A stretch of DNA of 64,000 nucleotides from Erythrobacter sp. (GTDB lineage: Bacteria > Pseudomonadota > Alphaproteobacteria > Sphingomonadales > Sphingomonadaceae). Below, piece after piece: positions 26,809-35,646 of this stretch. The stretch is taken from positions 868,001 through 932,000 of the forward strand of contig NZ_CP136573.1 in the NCBI RefSeq assembly GCF_035194505.1, written 5' to 3'. Made by a program: the position numbers and the translations under genes. A model generated the notes under the pieces. It had not been told where the DNA came from. It ran no database searches and worked only from the letters and a program-made list of their open reading frames with translations. The number at the start of each line of letters is the position of its first letter. Within the stretch, counting starts at the first letter, position 1.

Positions 26809-28167
26809 ATGGCATATCCGCAGCTCACCAATGAGCCGGGCGCGCTCGCCACGGCGGCGGCGATCCGCGAAGGGCGGCTCAGCGTCGCCGAGGCGGTGGA
26901 CGCGGCGATTGTGCGGCTCGAACATGACGACGCCAGCATCGATGCCCTCGCCGTCCCCAATTTCGAGGCCGCCTATGCCGAAGCCCGCGCGCTCGATGCC
27001 GCCGGGCCGCGCGAGGATCAGCCGCTGTTCGGCGTGCCGATGACGATCAAGGAAAGCTTCGACGTCGCCGGGCTTCCCACCACCTTCGGCCACCCGGAAC
27101 ACAAGGACAAGATTGCCCCGCGCGATGCGTTGCTGGTGCGGCGATTGAAGGCGGCGGGCGCGGTGATCATCGGCAAGACCAACGTGCCGGTCGATCTCAC
27201 CGATTGGCAGAGCTTCAACCCGGTCTATGGCCGCACCATGAATCCGCATGATCCCGAGCGCTCGCCCGGCGGCTCCTCCGGCGGCAGCGCGGCGGCGGTG
27301 GCGAGCGGGATGGTGCCCTGCGACTATGGCACCGACATCGGCGGCTCGGTGCGCGTTCCGGCCCATTTCTGTGGGGTATGGGGCCACAAGACGACCTGGG
27401 GCCTCATCCCCAAACACGGGCATGAGAGCCCCGCCATCTCGCGGCGCGAGGGCTTCATCGCCGCTGCCGACGGGCCGCTCAGCATCGCCGGGCCGCTGGC
27501 GCGCAACGCCGCCGATCTTGCCGCGCTGACCATCGCCGGGGCCGAGGTGCCGCTGCGCCGCCGGGCCAAGCCGCTGAAGAATTGCCGCATCCTCGCGCTG
27601 ACCGAGCTGCCCGGCGGGCCGCTGGACGATAGCGTGCGCGTGCCGACCGAGGCCGCCTATGCTGCATTGGAGCGCGCGGGCGTAAAGATCGACCACTCAA
27701 GCGACCTGCTCCCCGATCAGGCGCTCTATCACCGCAGCTACCTCAAGATGATGAACATCGTCATGTCGGGCGGCGCGCCTGCGCCCGATGGCAAGCGCGC
27801 GACCGCGACGGACTGGTTTGCGCTGATGAACACGCAGGCAGCTTGCATCGCCCAGTGGGAAGCCCTGTTCGAGACCTATGACTTCGTGCTCGTCCCACCT
27901 GCGCCGGTGCTGGCCGTGCCGCATGCCGACAAGGCAGTGTTCCGCGGGGCGCTCGCCATCAACGGCGAGGAGGTGCCGGGCGGCAGCGGGCTGGTCTATG
28001 CGGGGATCGCGACCTTCCCCAACCTGCCTGCGACGGTGCTTCCTATCGGCAGCGCGGACTATCTCGGCAGCCAGCTCCCCTGCGGGATGCAGGTGATCGG
28101 GCCGCGCTGGGCCGATCTCGATTGCATCGCAGCGGCAGAGAGCATCGGGAACATCTTGCACCGCTAG
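26809..28167 (+). CDS. amidase signature family hydrolase
   Basis: 452 aa. The Ser-cisSer-Lys triad of amidases is visible: Lys81 in PMTIKESFDV, the Gly/Ser-rich SPGGSSGGSAAAVA (about 150-163) and nucleophile Ser in GTDIGGSVRVPAHFCG (about 180). It hydrolyses an amide; the substrate is not predictable. It is not GatA, since no gatC/gatB neighbours are present and the C-terminal region differs. ATG 26809 follows GAAAGAGGGGA. Confidence 0.85.
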   Translation: MAYPQLTNEPGALATAAAIREGRLSVAEAVDAAIVRLEHDDASIDALAVPNFEAAYAEARALDAAGPREDQPLFGVPMTIKESFDVAGLPTTFGHPEHKDKIAPRDALLVRRLKAAGAVIIGKTNVPVDLTDWQSFNPVYGRTMNPHDPERSPGGSSGGSAAAVASGMVPCDYGTDIGGSVRVPAHFCGVWGHKTTWGLIPKHGHESPAISRREGFIAAADGPLSIAGPLARNAADLAALTIAGAEVPLRRRAKPLKNCRILALTELPGGPLDDSVRVPTEAAYAALERAGVKIDHSSDLLPDQALYHRSYLKMMNIVMSGGAPAPDGKRATATDWFALMNTQAACIAQWEALFETYDFVLVPPAPVLAVPHADKAVFRGALAINGEEVPGGSGLVYAGIATFPNLPATVLPIGSADYLGSQLPCGMQVIGPRWADLDCIAAAESIGNILHR

Positions 28168-28168
28168 G

Positions 28169-28299
28169 TTCATTTCGTCATTGCGAGCCAACGGCGAAGC
28201 AATCCATCACCTGACCGGCCCGATTGTGCGGCGCTTCGTTCATGGATTGCCGCGTCACCCCCTGCGGGGTTCCTTGCAATGACGAGTAAGTGAAATGAA
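28169..28299 (+). repeat. long imperfect inverted repeat of the CGTCATTGCGAG type
   Basis: Nested arms pair TTCATTTC (28169-28176) with GAAATGAA (28292-28299), CGTCATTGC (28176-28184) with GCAATGACG (28276-28284) and GCAATCCAT (28199-28207) with ATGGATTGC (28242-28250). The CGTCATTGCGAG...GCGAAGCAATCC core is a repeat dispersed in many alphaproteobacterial genomes. Here the outer arm includes the start codon of the next gene. Confidence 0.75.
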
Positions 28300-28996
28300 G
28301 CCCCTTCTCTCGATGCGAACCCTCGCCAAGTGGCACATCTGGCTCGGCTGGCTGGTCGGCGTTCCGATTGCCATGTGGCTCGCGACAGGGCTCTTCATGG
28401 TCGCCCGCCCGATCGAGCAGGTGCGCGGCGATCATCTGCGGCGCGAGGTTCCCGAGCAGCAGGCGCTGGCGATCCCCGGCAGCACACTGGCCGGTGCCGG
28501 GGCGAACCTCGAAGAGATGCACGTCACGATGCAGCAGGGCCGCGCCGTGGCGATCCTCACCGCATTGGACGGCAGCGTGCGGCGGGTCGATTTCGCCACC
28601 GGAGCGCCCCTGCCCCCGCTCGATGCCGCAGCGGCCCGCGCGCTGGTCGCCCGCGCAATCGTCGGCGGGGACAAGGTGGCGAAGGTCACGCAGTTTTCCG
28701 CCGAGAACGCCCCCTTCGATTTCCGCCGCCCGCTTGCCACCTGGCAGGTTGCGCTGGAGGACGGCACCAATGTCTATGTCGGGCGCGACACCGGCCGGAT
28801 CGAGGCGGTGCGCACCCGCTGGTGGCGGGCCTTCGACCTCGCCTGGGGCCTGCACATCATGGACCTTTCCGAGCGCGAGGATACCAGCCACCCGGTGCTG
28901 ATCATCTTCGCAGCCATCTCGCTGGTGGGCGCGCTGATCGGCTGCGTGCTGATGTTCCGCCGCCGCAAGGCACGGGTTACAGGCCGCGCGGCATGA
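28295..28996 (+). CDS. PepSY domain membrane protein
   Basis: 233 aa. One N-terminal transmembrane segment (WHIWLGWLVGVPIAMWLATG, about 13-33), a periplasmic PepSY-like middle (about 55-190) and a second transmembrane segment near the C-terminus (about 200-222), followed by a basic tail. This resembles truncated PepSY-associated TM proteins linked to iron-reductase or siderophore systems, but no such system is adjacent. Its start codon lies inside a repeat arm. It overlaps the next gene by ATGA. Confidence 0.7.
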   Translation: MKPLLSMRTLAKWHIWLGWLVGVPIAMWLATGLFMVARPIEQVRGDHLRREVPEQQALAIPGSTLAGAGANLEEMHVTMQQGRAVAILTALDGSVRRVDFATGAPLPPLDAAAARALVARAIVGGDKVAKVTQFSAENAPFDFRRPLATWQVALEDGTNVYVGRDTGRIEAVRTRWWRAFDLAWGLHIMDLSEREDTSHPVLIIFAAISLVGALIGCVLMFRRRKARVTGRAA

Positions 28997-29637
28997 CGCC
29001 GATTGTCCTGACCCCGATCCTCGACCTGCTCGATCTGGCGGGCATCGCCCTTTTCGCGCTGTCGGGCGCGGTGCTGGCGGCGCGGCTCAGGCAGACCTTC
29101 GTCACCATGGCCTTCTTCGCGCTGGTGACAGGGGTCGGCGGCGGCACCATCCGCGATCTGCTGATCGATGCGCCGGTGTTCTGGATCGACGATCCCTGGG
29201 TTGCCGCCGTCTGCCTCGCCACCGCGCTGATCGCGTGGTTCACGCCCGTGCGCTGGTGGGAGGGCAAGGGCTTTGCCTATGCCGATGGCGCGGGGCTGGC
29301 CGCCTATGCCGTGCTCGGCAGCGCCAAGGCGCTGGCTTACGGCGTCCCGCCCGTCCCCGCCGCGCTGATGGGTGTGATCACCGGTTGCGTCGGCGGGATC
29401 ATCCGCGATGTGGTCGCGGGCCGCCCCTCGATCATCATGAGCCCCGAGCTTTATGTCACCCCCGCCGCGCTGACTTCGGCGCTGACTGTTGCGGGCATGG
29501 TCGCGGCGCCCCATCTGGGGCTGGGCGAGGCTGCCGCATGGAGCCTCGCCTTCGCTTGCGGCTTTGCCCTGCGCACCGCCGCGATCCGCTGGGAATGGGG
29601 CCTGCCGAGCTATTCGGGCGAGGCCCGGACCAACTAG
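28993..29637 (+). CDS. trimeric intracellular cation channel (TRIC/UPF0126) family protein
   Basis: 214 aa inner-membrane protein with seven hydrophobic segments and internal duplication. The two family signatures are GVGGGTIRDLLID (about 51) and GCVGGIIRDVVAGRPSI (about 133). Prokaryotic members are potassium-permeable trimeric channels, and some relatives have been linked to glycine transport. Start ATG 28993 overlaps the PepSY gene's stop. Confidence 0.85.
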   Translation: MTPIVLTPILDLLDLAGIALFALSGAVLAARLRQTFVTMAFFALVTGVGGGTIRDLLIDAPVFWIDDPWVAAVCLATALIAWFTPVRWWEGKGFAYADGAGLAAYAVLGSAKALAYGVPPVPAALMGVITGCVGGIIRDVVAGRPSIIMSPELYVTPAALTSALTVAGMVAAPHLGLGEAAAWSLAFACGFALRTAAIRWEWGLPSYSGEARTN

Positions 29638-30452
29638 CCCCCGATATCGCCGCCGATGGTATCGGGGATCACCTCGCCCGGGATCGGGCCGCCGGGATAG
29701 GAAGGCGAGCGCCCGGAATTCTGCGCGGCATCCTGCGTAGCGACCGGCGCAGACGGCTGACCAATGCCGCCTGCCGCCAGACGCGCGGCGGCATAGCGAT
29801 CATCGCTCCACTGCCCGTCGGCACGCGGGGCTGCGGGATCAAGGCTCGCCCCGCCCCAATTGCCGCTGCCGGCATAGTCTATATCCGCAATCCGCCCGTC
29901 ATTGCCGATCCGGCAGGCGAAGGGCGATCCGTTGAACAGCGTCCCGCTCACCGCCCAGCCCGAACCATTGCGCTCGACATTGTCGACCGTGTCGACCCGC
30001 ACATCGCGCTCGATCCGGGTGAGGCACTGGTCGACCGCGCTGTCGAGCCCGCCCGCGCCCGTGCTGCGGCGCGGCGTGGCGCGATCATCAAGGCGGCGGC
30101 TGTCATCGCGCCAGTCGCGGTCGCGTTCGACCACGACCACATCGCGGTCGCGCGCGCGGCGGTTGTTGGAGCTGGCAATCGCGGCAATCCCGCCGATGAT
30201 CGCCGCGCCGAGCAACACGTCGCCCGCATCGACCCGGTCACGCCGCCAGCCTCGCCCGCGCCAGCCACGGCAGCGCCAGCCACGACAGCGCCAGTCGGCG
30301 ACATTGCTGGCCGGATCGAAGCGGCTGTGATCGAAAGCAGCCGTGGGTGCAGCCAAAGCAGCCGGAGCTAGCGGCGCGGCAGAAGCGGGCACAGCAACAA
30401 GAGTGGTGGCAATCGCGCCGGCCAGCGCCAGCGCACGGATATTCGGAGCCAT
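29634..30452 (-). CDS. secreted Arg/Trp-rich protein, paralogue 1
   Basis: 272 aa from ATG 30452 with a cleavable signal peptide (VAVPASA). After it come a short repeat of basic-Trp units (CRGWRCRGWRGRGW), a glycine-zipper hydrophobic segment (GDVLLGAAIIGGIAAIASS), an Arg/Asp-rich stretch and a C-terminal domain with DQCLTRIERDV and FACRIGNDGRIADIDYAG. The same layout occurs in the next gene. Function unknown; envelope location inferred. The GRIADIDY motif with paired Cys resembles small sphingomonad secreted proteins. Its stop overlaps the convergent TRIC gene end. Confidence 0.65.
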   Translation of the reverse strand: MAPNIRALALAGAIATTLVAVPASAAPLAPAALAAPTAAFDHSRFDPASNVADWRCRGWRCRGWRGRGWRRDRVDAGDVLLGAAIIGGIAAIASSNNRRARDRDVVVVERDRDWRDDSRRLDDRATPRRSTGAGGLDSAVDQCLTRIERDVRVDTVDNVERNGSGWAVSGTLFNGSPFACRIGNDGRIADIDYAGSGNWGGASLDPAAPRADGQWSDDRYAAARLAAGGIGQPSAPVATQDAAQNSGRSPSYPGGPIPGEVIPDTIGGDIGG

Positions 30453-30545
30453 CAATGCTCTCTCCCTGATCAAGACGAGCGCCCACCAAACGCCCTGATG
30501 GCAGAGGGATTAACCGCGCCAGGCTTACGCGCGGCTGAACGTGAA

Positions 30546-30577
30546 CCGCCCCGCCTTCATGGTGAAAGGCGGGGCGG
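30546..30577. terminator. 12-pair hairpin between the two paralogues
   Basis: CCGCCCCGCCTT (30546-30557) pairs perfectly with AAGGCGGGGCGG (30566-30577) around an 8-nt loop. It lies about 60 nt after the stop of paralogue 2 on its strand, and a G8 run sits at about 30610. It probably ends that transcript, though no U-run follows. Confidence 0.5.
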
Positions 30578-30638
30578 CCAGTGCAGGCTCGCACTTGGGT
30601 GAAAAAGGAGGGGGGGGGGTACGAGCCGGAAAGATCAC

Positions 30639-31193
30639 TCAGCGAAGGCCGCGGATCCCGTCGAAATTGACCAGCGGCGCGCCGCGTCCGTCGAGGCGGC
30701 AGGTGAAGCGCCCGCGGTCAAGCCCGCGTCCACCCCAGCGTCCGCCACCATCACCAACTTCGATCCGGCCCTCGATGCGGAAGCCGAAGCGGCGGCGGTC
30801 AACGTCGCGCACGTCGATCACGTCGGCAAAGCGGTAGCCGCCAAAGCGACGCGCCTGGTTCTCGGCTGCCCGCACGCAGCGTTCGACTGCCCCGCGCGCA
30901 CCGCCATTGAAGCCGCCACGATCCCAGCCCCCGCGGTCCCAACCGTCGCGGTCCCAGCGGTCACCGCGGTCCCAGCGGTCGCGGTCGCGGTCGCCATCAA
31001 AGGCGCCGGCCAGTGCGGCAATCCCGCCGATCACGACAGCGCCTGCGATCACCTCGCCCGCGCTGACACCGCGATCACGGTCGCGGAAGCGATGGTCGTC
31101 GGCCATGGCAGGGGTAGCGGTGGCGACGGCCATCGTGACGGCAGCGAGCGTGCCGAGCGTGGTCCGCGCCAGTCTCGTGGGGGTGGTCGTCAT
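30639..31193 (-). CDS. secreted Arg/Asp/Trp-rich protein, paralogue 2
   Basis: 184 aa from ATG 31193. Signal peptide ending ATPAMA, then an Asp/Arg segment, a glycine-zipper hydrophobic stretch (GEVIAGAVVIGGIAALAGAF), tandem WDRG-type units (about 70-95) and a C-terminal domain with GAVERCVRAAENQARR and FTCRLDGRGAPLVNFDGI. It shares architecture and C-terminal cysteines with its neighbour. The frame is open to 31370, but MTTTPTRLARTT is the only start giving a normal signal peptide. Confidence 0.65.
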   Translation of the reverse strand: MTTTPTRLARTTLGTLAAVTMAVATATPAMADDHRFRDRDRGVSAGEVIAGAVVIGGIAALAGAFDGDRDRDRWDRGDRWDRDGWDRGGWDRGGFNGGARGAVERCVRAAENQARRFGGYRFADVIDVRDVDRRRFGFRIEGRIEVGDGGGRWGGRGLDRGRFTCRLDGRGAPLVNFDGIRGLR

Positions 31194-31326
31194 CAGTCTT
31201 ATCCTCGCTTGGCACCGATGCGTGATTGCGCCGGTGACAGGCAAGAAATGCGCGATTCGCGGTGAGGCGAAGCTGAATTGGAGTGTCAGGCGCTGTTCAT
31301 GTTGAGGGCGTCTTTTGTGAACGCTC

Positions 31327-32721
31327 CTAGTTGTCCAGCGCAGCCAGCACCTCGCGGGTGAAGGCGCCAATATCGAAGCCCGCGCCCGGCGGATCCTCGC
31401 CGCGCCGCACGATCACCACCTGGCGCGATGGGATGATGACGACATATTGCCCGCGATTGCCGTTGGCCGAGAAGGCATCGGCCGGCACGCCTGGCTCCTT
31501 GTTCATCAGCCAGAAGCCCGCACCATAGCCGAAGGTGCCGGTGGTGGGCTGCGGACCTGAAGGCCGGCTGACATAGTCGCGCCAGCCTTCGGGCAGCACG
31601 CGCTCGCCCGAGGCAAGCTTGCCGTCTTCGAGATAGAGCTGGCCAAAGCGCGCCAGATCGCGCGCGGTGGTCCAGACCTGCGAGGAGAGGATATAGCCGC
31701 CCCGGCTGTCGGTCTCGGCCACGGTGTGGTGCATCCCGAGCTTCGCGAAGAATTCATGCGGCGGATAGAAGCTCAGCCAGTTATCGATCGCCTTCACGGC
31801 CAGCAGCGTGTCGTTGTTGGCATAGCGGAACACGGTCCCCGGCTTGTGCAGCACCGGCCAGTTGATCGCGGTCTCGTCGACGCTCGATCCGCCGAAATAG
31901 AGCGGGTCGGTGCGGTTGCCCGGCGTGTCGGAATAGCGCCCGGTGGCCATGCGCAGGGCGTGATCGAGGGTGATGGCATTGCGCGGATCGCTGCCTCCTC
32001 CGCTGCGCCAGTAATTGAGGCCGATGGGTTCATCGACATTCGCCTCCCCTTCCTGCACCGCCGCGCCGATCAGCGTCGCGGCGATCGACTTGGCGACCGA
32101 CCAGGTGCGCTGCGGAGTACGGGCATTGAAGCCGGGGGCATAGCGTTCGGCGAGGGTATCGCCTGTCAGCACCAGCGTGGCGGTGGTGCGGGTGCCTTGG
32201 CCGAAGCCGCCTTCGAAAGCGCGGGCAAAGGGTGCAGCGAGCCGGGCCGACAGGCCTGCATCATTGCTCAGCAGCGGAAGACCGGGCGGGTTGGGCGCCG
32301 CAGCAGGGCGCATCCGCGAGCCCACGTTGCTCACCTCAGGATCGGCACCAATGGGCAGCAGGGCGCAGCCGGTGTCCGGCCCGAAATAGCCTGCAACGCG
32401 CGCGGGCATGTCATCGGCCCAGGTCACCGAAACGTGGCTGATCTGGCCACTCGGGCGGCGCTTGATGGAAAAGGGCAGCGCGCCGATCAGCGCATCGTGC
32501 GGCGCCTGGATGCCGCTCAGCTCCCACGCCGCGACGCTTTCAGGCTTGCGGGCAGCACCGTTGCGCTCGGCAATGGCCATCCCGCTGCACAGCATGAGCG
32601 CCTTGTAGCCCGCCGCGAGCGCGCGATCATGGCGCGCCTGAAGCGCGGCCTGCGGGTTTTGTGCGGCGACAGGAAGGGCGGCGAGGAGCAGCGCGGCTCC
32701 GGCTAGCATGGTGCGGATCAT
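31327..32721 (-). CDS. serine hydrolase of the beta-lactamase (class C-like) family
   Basis: 464 aa from ATG 32721 with signal peptide (LLLAALPVAAQ). The catalytic SxxK is in TWSVAKSIAATLIG (Ser about 208) and the YxN motif is YANND. Family relatives are 6-aminohexanoate-dimer hydrolase-like and esterase-type enzymes; true beta-lactamase activity cannot be assumed. An N-terminal 170-residue region precedes the catalytic domain, longer than in simple class C enzymes. Likely periplasmic. Confidence 0.8.
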   Translation of the reverse strand: MIRTMLAGAALLLAALPVAAQNPQAALQARHDRALAAGYKALMLCSGMAIAERNGAARKPESVAAWELSGIQAPHDALIGALPFSIKRRPSGQISHVSVTWADDMPARVAGYFGPDTGCALLPIGADPEVSNVGSRMRPAAAPNPPGLPLLSNDAGLSARLAAPFARAFEGGFGQGTRTTATLVLTGDTLAERYAPGFNARTPQRTWSVAKSIAATLIGAAVQEGEANVDEPIGLNYWRSGGGSDPRNAITLDHALRMATGRYSDTPGNRTDPLYFGGSSVDETAINWPVLHKPGTVFRYANNDTLLAVKAIDNWLSFYPPHEFFAKLGMHHTVAETDSRGGYILSSQVWTTARDLARFGQLYLEDGKLASGERVLPEGWRDYVSRPSGPQPTTGTFGYGAGFWLMNKEPGVPADAFSANGNRGQYVVIIPSRQVVIVRRGEDPPGAGFDIGAFTREVLAALDN

Positions 32722-32756
32722 GGCGCGCACCCTAGCCCGCACGAGACAAAAGAAAA

Positions 32757-32783
32757 GGGCCGCCGGATTGCTCCGGGCGGCCC
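32757..32783 (-). terminator. intrinsic terminator after rplQ
   Basis: On the minus strand GGGCCGCCCGGA pairs with TCCGGCGGCCC around a 4-nt loop and is followed by TTTTCTTTTG. It lies 29 nt after the rplQ stop and closes the ribosomal supercluster. Confidence 0.9.
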
Positions 32784-32811
32784 TGTTCATGCCTTTGTCG
32801 AAGGGCGCGGC

Positions 32812-33228
32812 TTACGCGTCTTCGTATTCTTCCGTGGCCACCGGACCCGAATCCTGACCCTTGGCCGCTTCGTCGCGGTCAACCAGTTCGATGATCGCCA
32901 TCTGCACCGCGTCCGAGGGACGGATGCCGGCGCGCAGCACGCGGGTGTAGCCGCCGTCACGATCGGCGTAGCGGGTGGCCAGCGCGTCAAACAGCTTCTT
33001 GAGCTGGGCTTCGTCACCCAGACGGCTCATGGCGAGACGACGGTTCGACAGGCCGCCACGCTTCGCGAGCGTGATCAGCTTCTCGACGTAGGGACGCAGT
33101 TCCTTCGCCTTGGGAAGGGTGGTGGTGATCTGCTCGTGCTTGATCAGAGCGGCTGCGAGGTTGCGCAGCAGGGCGTGGCGGTGGCCGGTCTTGCGGCCAA
33201 GCTTGCGGCCCGAAATACCATGACGCAT
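32812..33228 (-). CDS. rplQ: 50S ribosomal protein L17
   Basis: 138 aa. Canonical N-terminus MRHGISGRKLGRKTGHRHALLRNL, the exit-tunnel-side protein of the 50S subunit. The C-terminus carries a short acidic extension (VATEEYEDA) beyond the E. coli length of 127. Last gene of the alpha operon after rpoA; the terminator follows. Confidence 0.97.
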   Translation of the reverse strand: MRHGISGRKLGRKTGHRHALLRNLAAALIKHEQITTTLPKAKELRPYVEKLITLAKRGGLSNRRLAMSRLGDEAQLKKLFDALATRYADRDGGYTRVLRAGIRPSDAVQMAIIELVDRDEAAKGQDSGPVATEEYEDA

Positions 33229-33347
33229 TGTAATCTTCCTTCGTTCGTTATGGGCCCGTGTCAGGTAGCCCGTAGCTGGTTCGGATCAGGGCCCCGAACC
33301 TTTGCCCTCGTGGTAAGCCCTCGCTTTCGCGAGGGCTCCCCAATTCA

Positions 33348-34403
33348 TCAGCCGAGAAGTTCCTGTTCGAGCTTCTTGGCCATCTCTTCGATGTTCTCGG
33401 GCGGCCAGCCCGGGATGTCCATCCCGAGGCGCAGGCCCATGCTCGAGAGCACTTCCTTGATTTCATTGAGCGACTTGCGGCCGAAGTTCGGCGTGCGCAG
33501 CATCTCGGCTTCGGTCTTCTGGACCAGATCGCCGATGTAGATGATGTTGTCGTTCTTGAGGCAGTTGGCCGAACGCACCGAGAGTTCCAGCTCGTCCACC
33601 TTCTTGAGGAGGTAGCGGTTGAGCTGGTTTGCGTCGCTTTCTTGCGGCTGCACAGCGTGACCGATCATCGCGCTCTGCGGCTGCGGAATGCCGTCTTCGA
33701 AGTGGACGAACAGGGTCAGCTGGTCCTGCAGGATGCGCGCGGCATAGGCCACGGCGTCTTCAGGGGTGACAGTGCCATCGGTTTCGACGGTCAGCGAGAG
33801 CTTGTCGTAGTCGAGCTCCTGCCCGACGCGGGCGTTCTCGACCTTGTAGCTCACCTGACGGACCGGCGAGTAGAGCGAGTCGACCGGGATCAGCCCGATC
33901 GGCGCGTCCACCGGACGGTTCTGCACGGCGGGCGAGTAGCCCTTGCCCGTGTCGGCGGTCAGCTCCATGTTGAGCGTGGCGCCTTCGTCGAGCTGGCAGA
34001 TCACCAGATCCTTGTTCATCACTTCGATATCGCCGGTGACGGCAATGTCGCCAGCGCGCACCGCACCCGGGCCAGTGGCCGAGAGCTGGAGCCGCTTGGG
34101 GCCTTCGCCTTCCATCTTCAGCGCGATCTGCTTCACGTTGAGGACGATATCGGTGACATCCTCGCGGACGCCGGCGAGCGAGGAGAATTCATGCAGCACG
34201 TTCTCGATCTTGATCGAGGTAATTGCAGCGCCCTGAAGGCTCGAAAGCAGCACCCGGCGCAGCGCGTTTCCGAGCGTCAGGCCGAAGCCCCGCTCGAGCG
34301 GTTCGGCAACGAAGGTCGCCTTGCGCGAGCGATCGCCGCCATCCTTGATTTCCAGGGAGTTGGGTTTCTTGAGTTCCTGCCAGTTCTTCGTGTTGACGGA
34401 CAT
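33348..34403 (-). CDS. rpoA: DNA-directed RNA polymerase subunit alpha
   Basis: 351 aa. The N-terminal dimerisation and assembly domain includes GFGLTLGNALRRVLLSSLQGAAI; the C-terminal domain (about 255-335) contains LELSVRSANCLKNDNIIYIGDLV and the helix around NFGRKSLNEIKEVL that contacts UP elements and activators. Usual length and place between rpsK and rplQ. Confidence 0.98.
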   Translation of the reverse strand: MSVNTKNWQELKKPNSLEIKDGGDRSRKATFVAEPLERGFGLTLGNALRRVLLSSLQGAAITSIKIENVLHEFSSLAGVREDVTDIVLNVKQIALKMEGEGPKRLQLSATGPGAVRAGDIAVTGDIEVMNKDLVICQLDEGATLNMELTADTGKGYSPAVQNRPVDAPIGLIPVDSLYSPVRQVSYKVENARVGQELDYDKLSLTVETDGTVTPEDAVAYAARILQDQLTLFVHFEDGIPQPQSAMIGHAVQPQESDANQLNRYLLKKVDELELSVRSANCLKNDNIIYIGDLVQKTEAEMLRTPNFGRKSLNEIKEVLSSMGLRLGMDIPGWPPENIEEMAKKLEQELLG

Positions 34404-34531
34404 GGATTTCCCCTAATTCGCCCTTTGACGGGCGGTTCAAATTCCAGATGGGCCGGAAGCTCTGCGAGGCGGCGCGGCTTCTGGCCCGATCGGGCGGCGA
34501 CGGCACGATTTGCCGCCGCCATCCCGACAGA

Positions 34532-34921
34532 TCAGACGCGGCGACGCTTCGACGGACGGACACCGTTGTGCGGGATCGGGGTCACGTCGCGGATCGAGGT
34601 GATGTTGAAGCCGACAGCGGCGAGACCGCGCAGCGCGCTCTCGCGGCCCGAACCCGGGCCCTTCACTTCGACTTCAAGCGTGCGCACGCCATGTTCGGCG
34701 GCCTTCTTGCCGGCATCGTCGGCTGCGACCTGCGCAGCATACGGGGTCGACTTGCGGCTGCCCTTGAAGCCCATCATGCCCGCGCTGGACCAGCTGATCG
34801 CATTGCCCTGCGCATCGGTGATGGTGATCATGGTGTTGTTGAAGCTGGCGTTGATGTGCGCAACGCCGCTGGTGATGTTCTTCTTGTCACGACGCCGGAT
34901 ACGGCCAGGTTCGCGTGCCAT
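34532..34921 (-). CDS. rpsK: 30S ribosomal protein S11
   Basis: 129 aa, platform protein of the 30S subunit. HINASFNNTMITITD and the C-terminal PIPHNGVRPSKRRRV are as in other bacteria. Lies between rpsM and rpoA; 128 bp separate it from rpoA. Confidence 0.98.
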   Translation of the reverse strand: MAREPGRIRRRDKKNITSGVAHINASFNNTMITITDAQGNAISWSSAGMMGFKGSRKSTPYAAQVAADDAGKKAAEHGVRTLEVEVKGPGSGRESALRGLAAVGFNITSIRDVTPIPHNGVRPSKRRRV

Positions 34922-34979
34922 TTTCTATATTCCTCTAGCTCGTCAGAAGGAAAAAGCCTGTGGGCCTGAGCCCTTCAGC

Positions 34980-35348
34980 TTACTTCTTCTTGCCCGCGAT
35001 GGGCTTGGCCTTGCCCTTGCGGGTGCGGGCGTTGGTGTGAGTGCGCTGGCCGCGAACGGGCAGACCGCTACGGTGACGCAGGCCGCGATAGGCACGCAGG
35101 TCCATCAGGCGCTTGATGTTCATCGCGGTGTTGCGACGCAGGTCGCCTTCCACGGTGAAATCGGCGTCGATGGTTTCGCGGATGCGCAGGATTTCCTCGT
35201 CCGAGAGGTCCTGCACGCGCGCGGTATGCGCGATGCCGAGCTTGTCAGCGATCTGGACGGCGGTCGTGCGACCGATCCCGTGAATATAGGTGAGCGCGAT
35301 GATCACGCGCTTGTTGGTGGGGATATTGACCCCGGCAATACGAGCCAC
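34980..35348 (-). CDS. rpsM: 30S ribosomal protein S13
   Basis: 122 aa, head protein contacting the P-site tRNA and 50S bridge B1. Motifs ARIAGVNIP, YIHGIGRTTA and the RHRSGLPVRGQRTHTNARTRKG tail region are intact. First gene of the alpha operon here, preceded by about 298 bp without a gene. Confidence 0.98.
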   Translation of the reverse strand: MARIAGVNIPTNKRVIIALTYIHGIGRTTAVQIADKLGIAHTARVQDLSDEEILRIRETIDADFTVEGDLRRNTAMNIKRLMDLRAYRGLRHRSGLPVRGQRTHTNARTRKGKAKPIAGKKK

Positions 35349-35646
35349 TTATTTCTCCATGCTCCACAGGGATTTACGAGCCGATTGGCCGCACCCCTAT
35401 CTCAACGCTCATTCATTCTCGTGCCCGATGCCCCGACAATCCGCACGGTGGCTGGACTGCAAACGGCAAAAAGTCCGGTCGGCACGCGCAAGGGCGATGC
35501 CTGCCGAACTGACTTCGAACATGTCGAATGAGCCGCGCGCATAGGCTGATTCGCCCGCCCCGTCAACCGCAAGGCTTGTGGCCTGCGCTATCTCCGAAAA
35601 ATGCAGCAGCGACAGGCGCGTTACCCTGCCCTGCCCCACCCCGCAA
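35349..35646 (-). promoter_or_regulatory. probable rpsM-rpsK-rpoA-rplQ promoter/leader region
   Basis: 298 bp without a gene. The preceding gene on this strand is unrelated to translation and secY-adk ends in a terminator, so a promoter for the alpha operon is expected here. No clear -35/-10 pair was identified. A GAAC-N7-GAAC direct repeat is at 35506-35520. Confidence 0.4.

Noticed and set aside
30601..30620. G8 homopolymer as a phase-variable tract
   Set aside because: It lies between genes, after a stop codon, so slippage there would not switch a reading frame.
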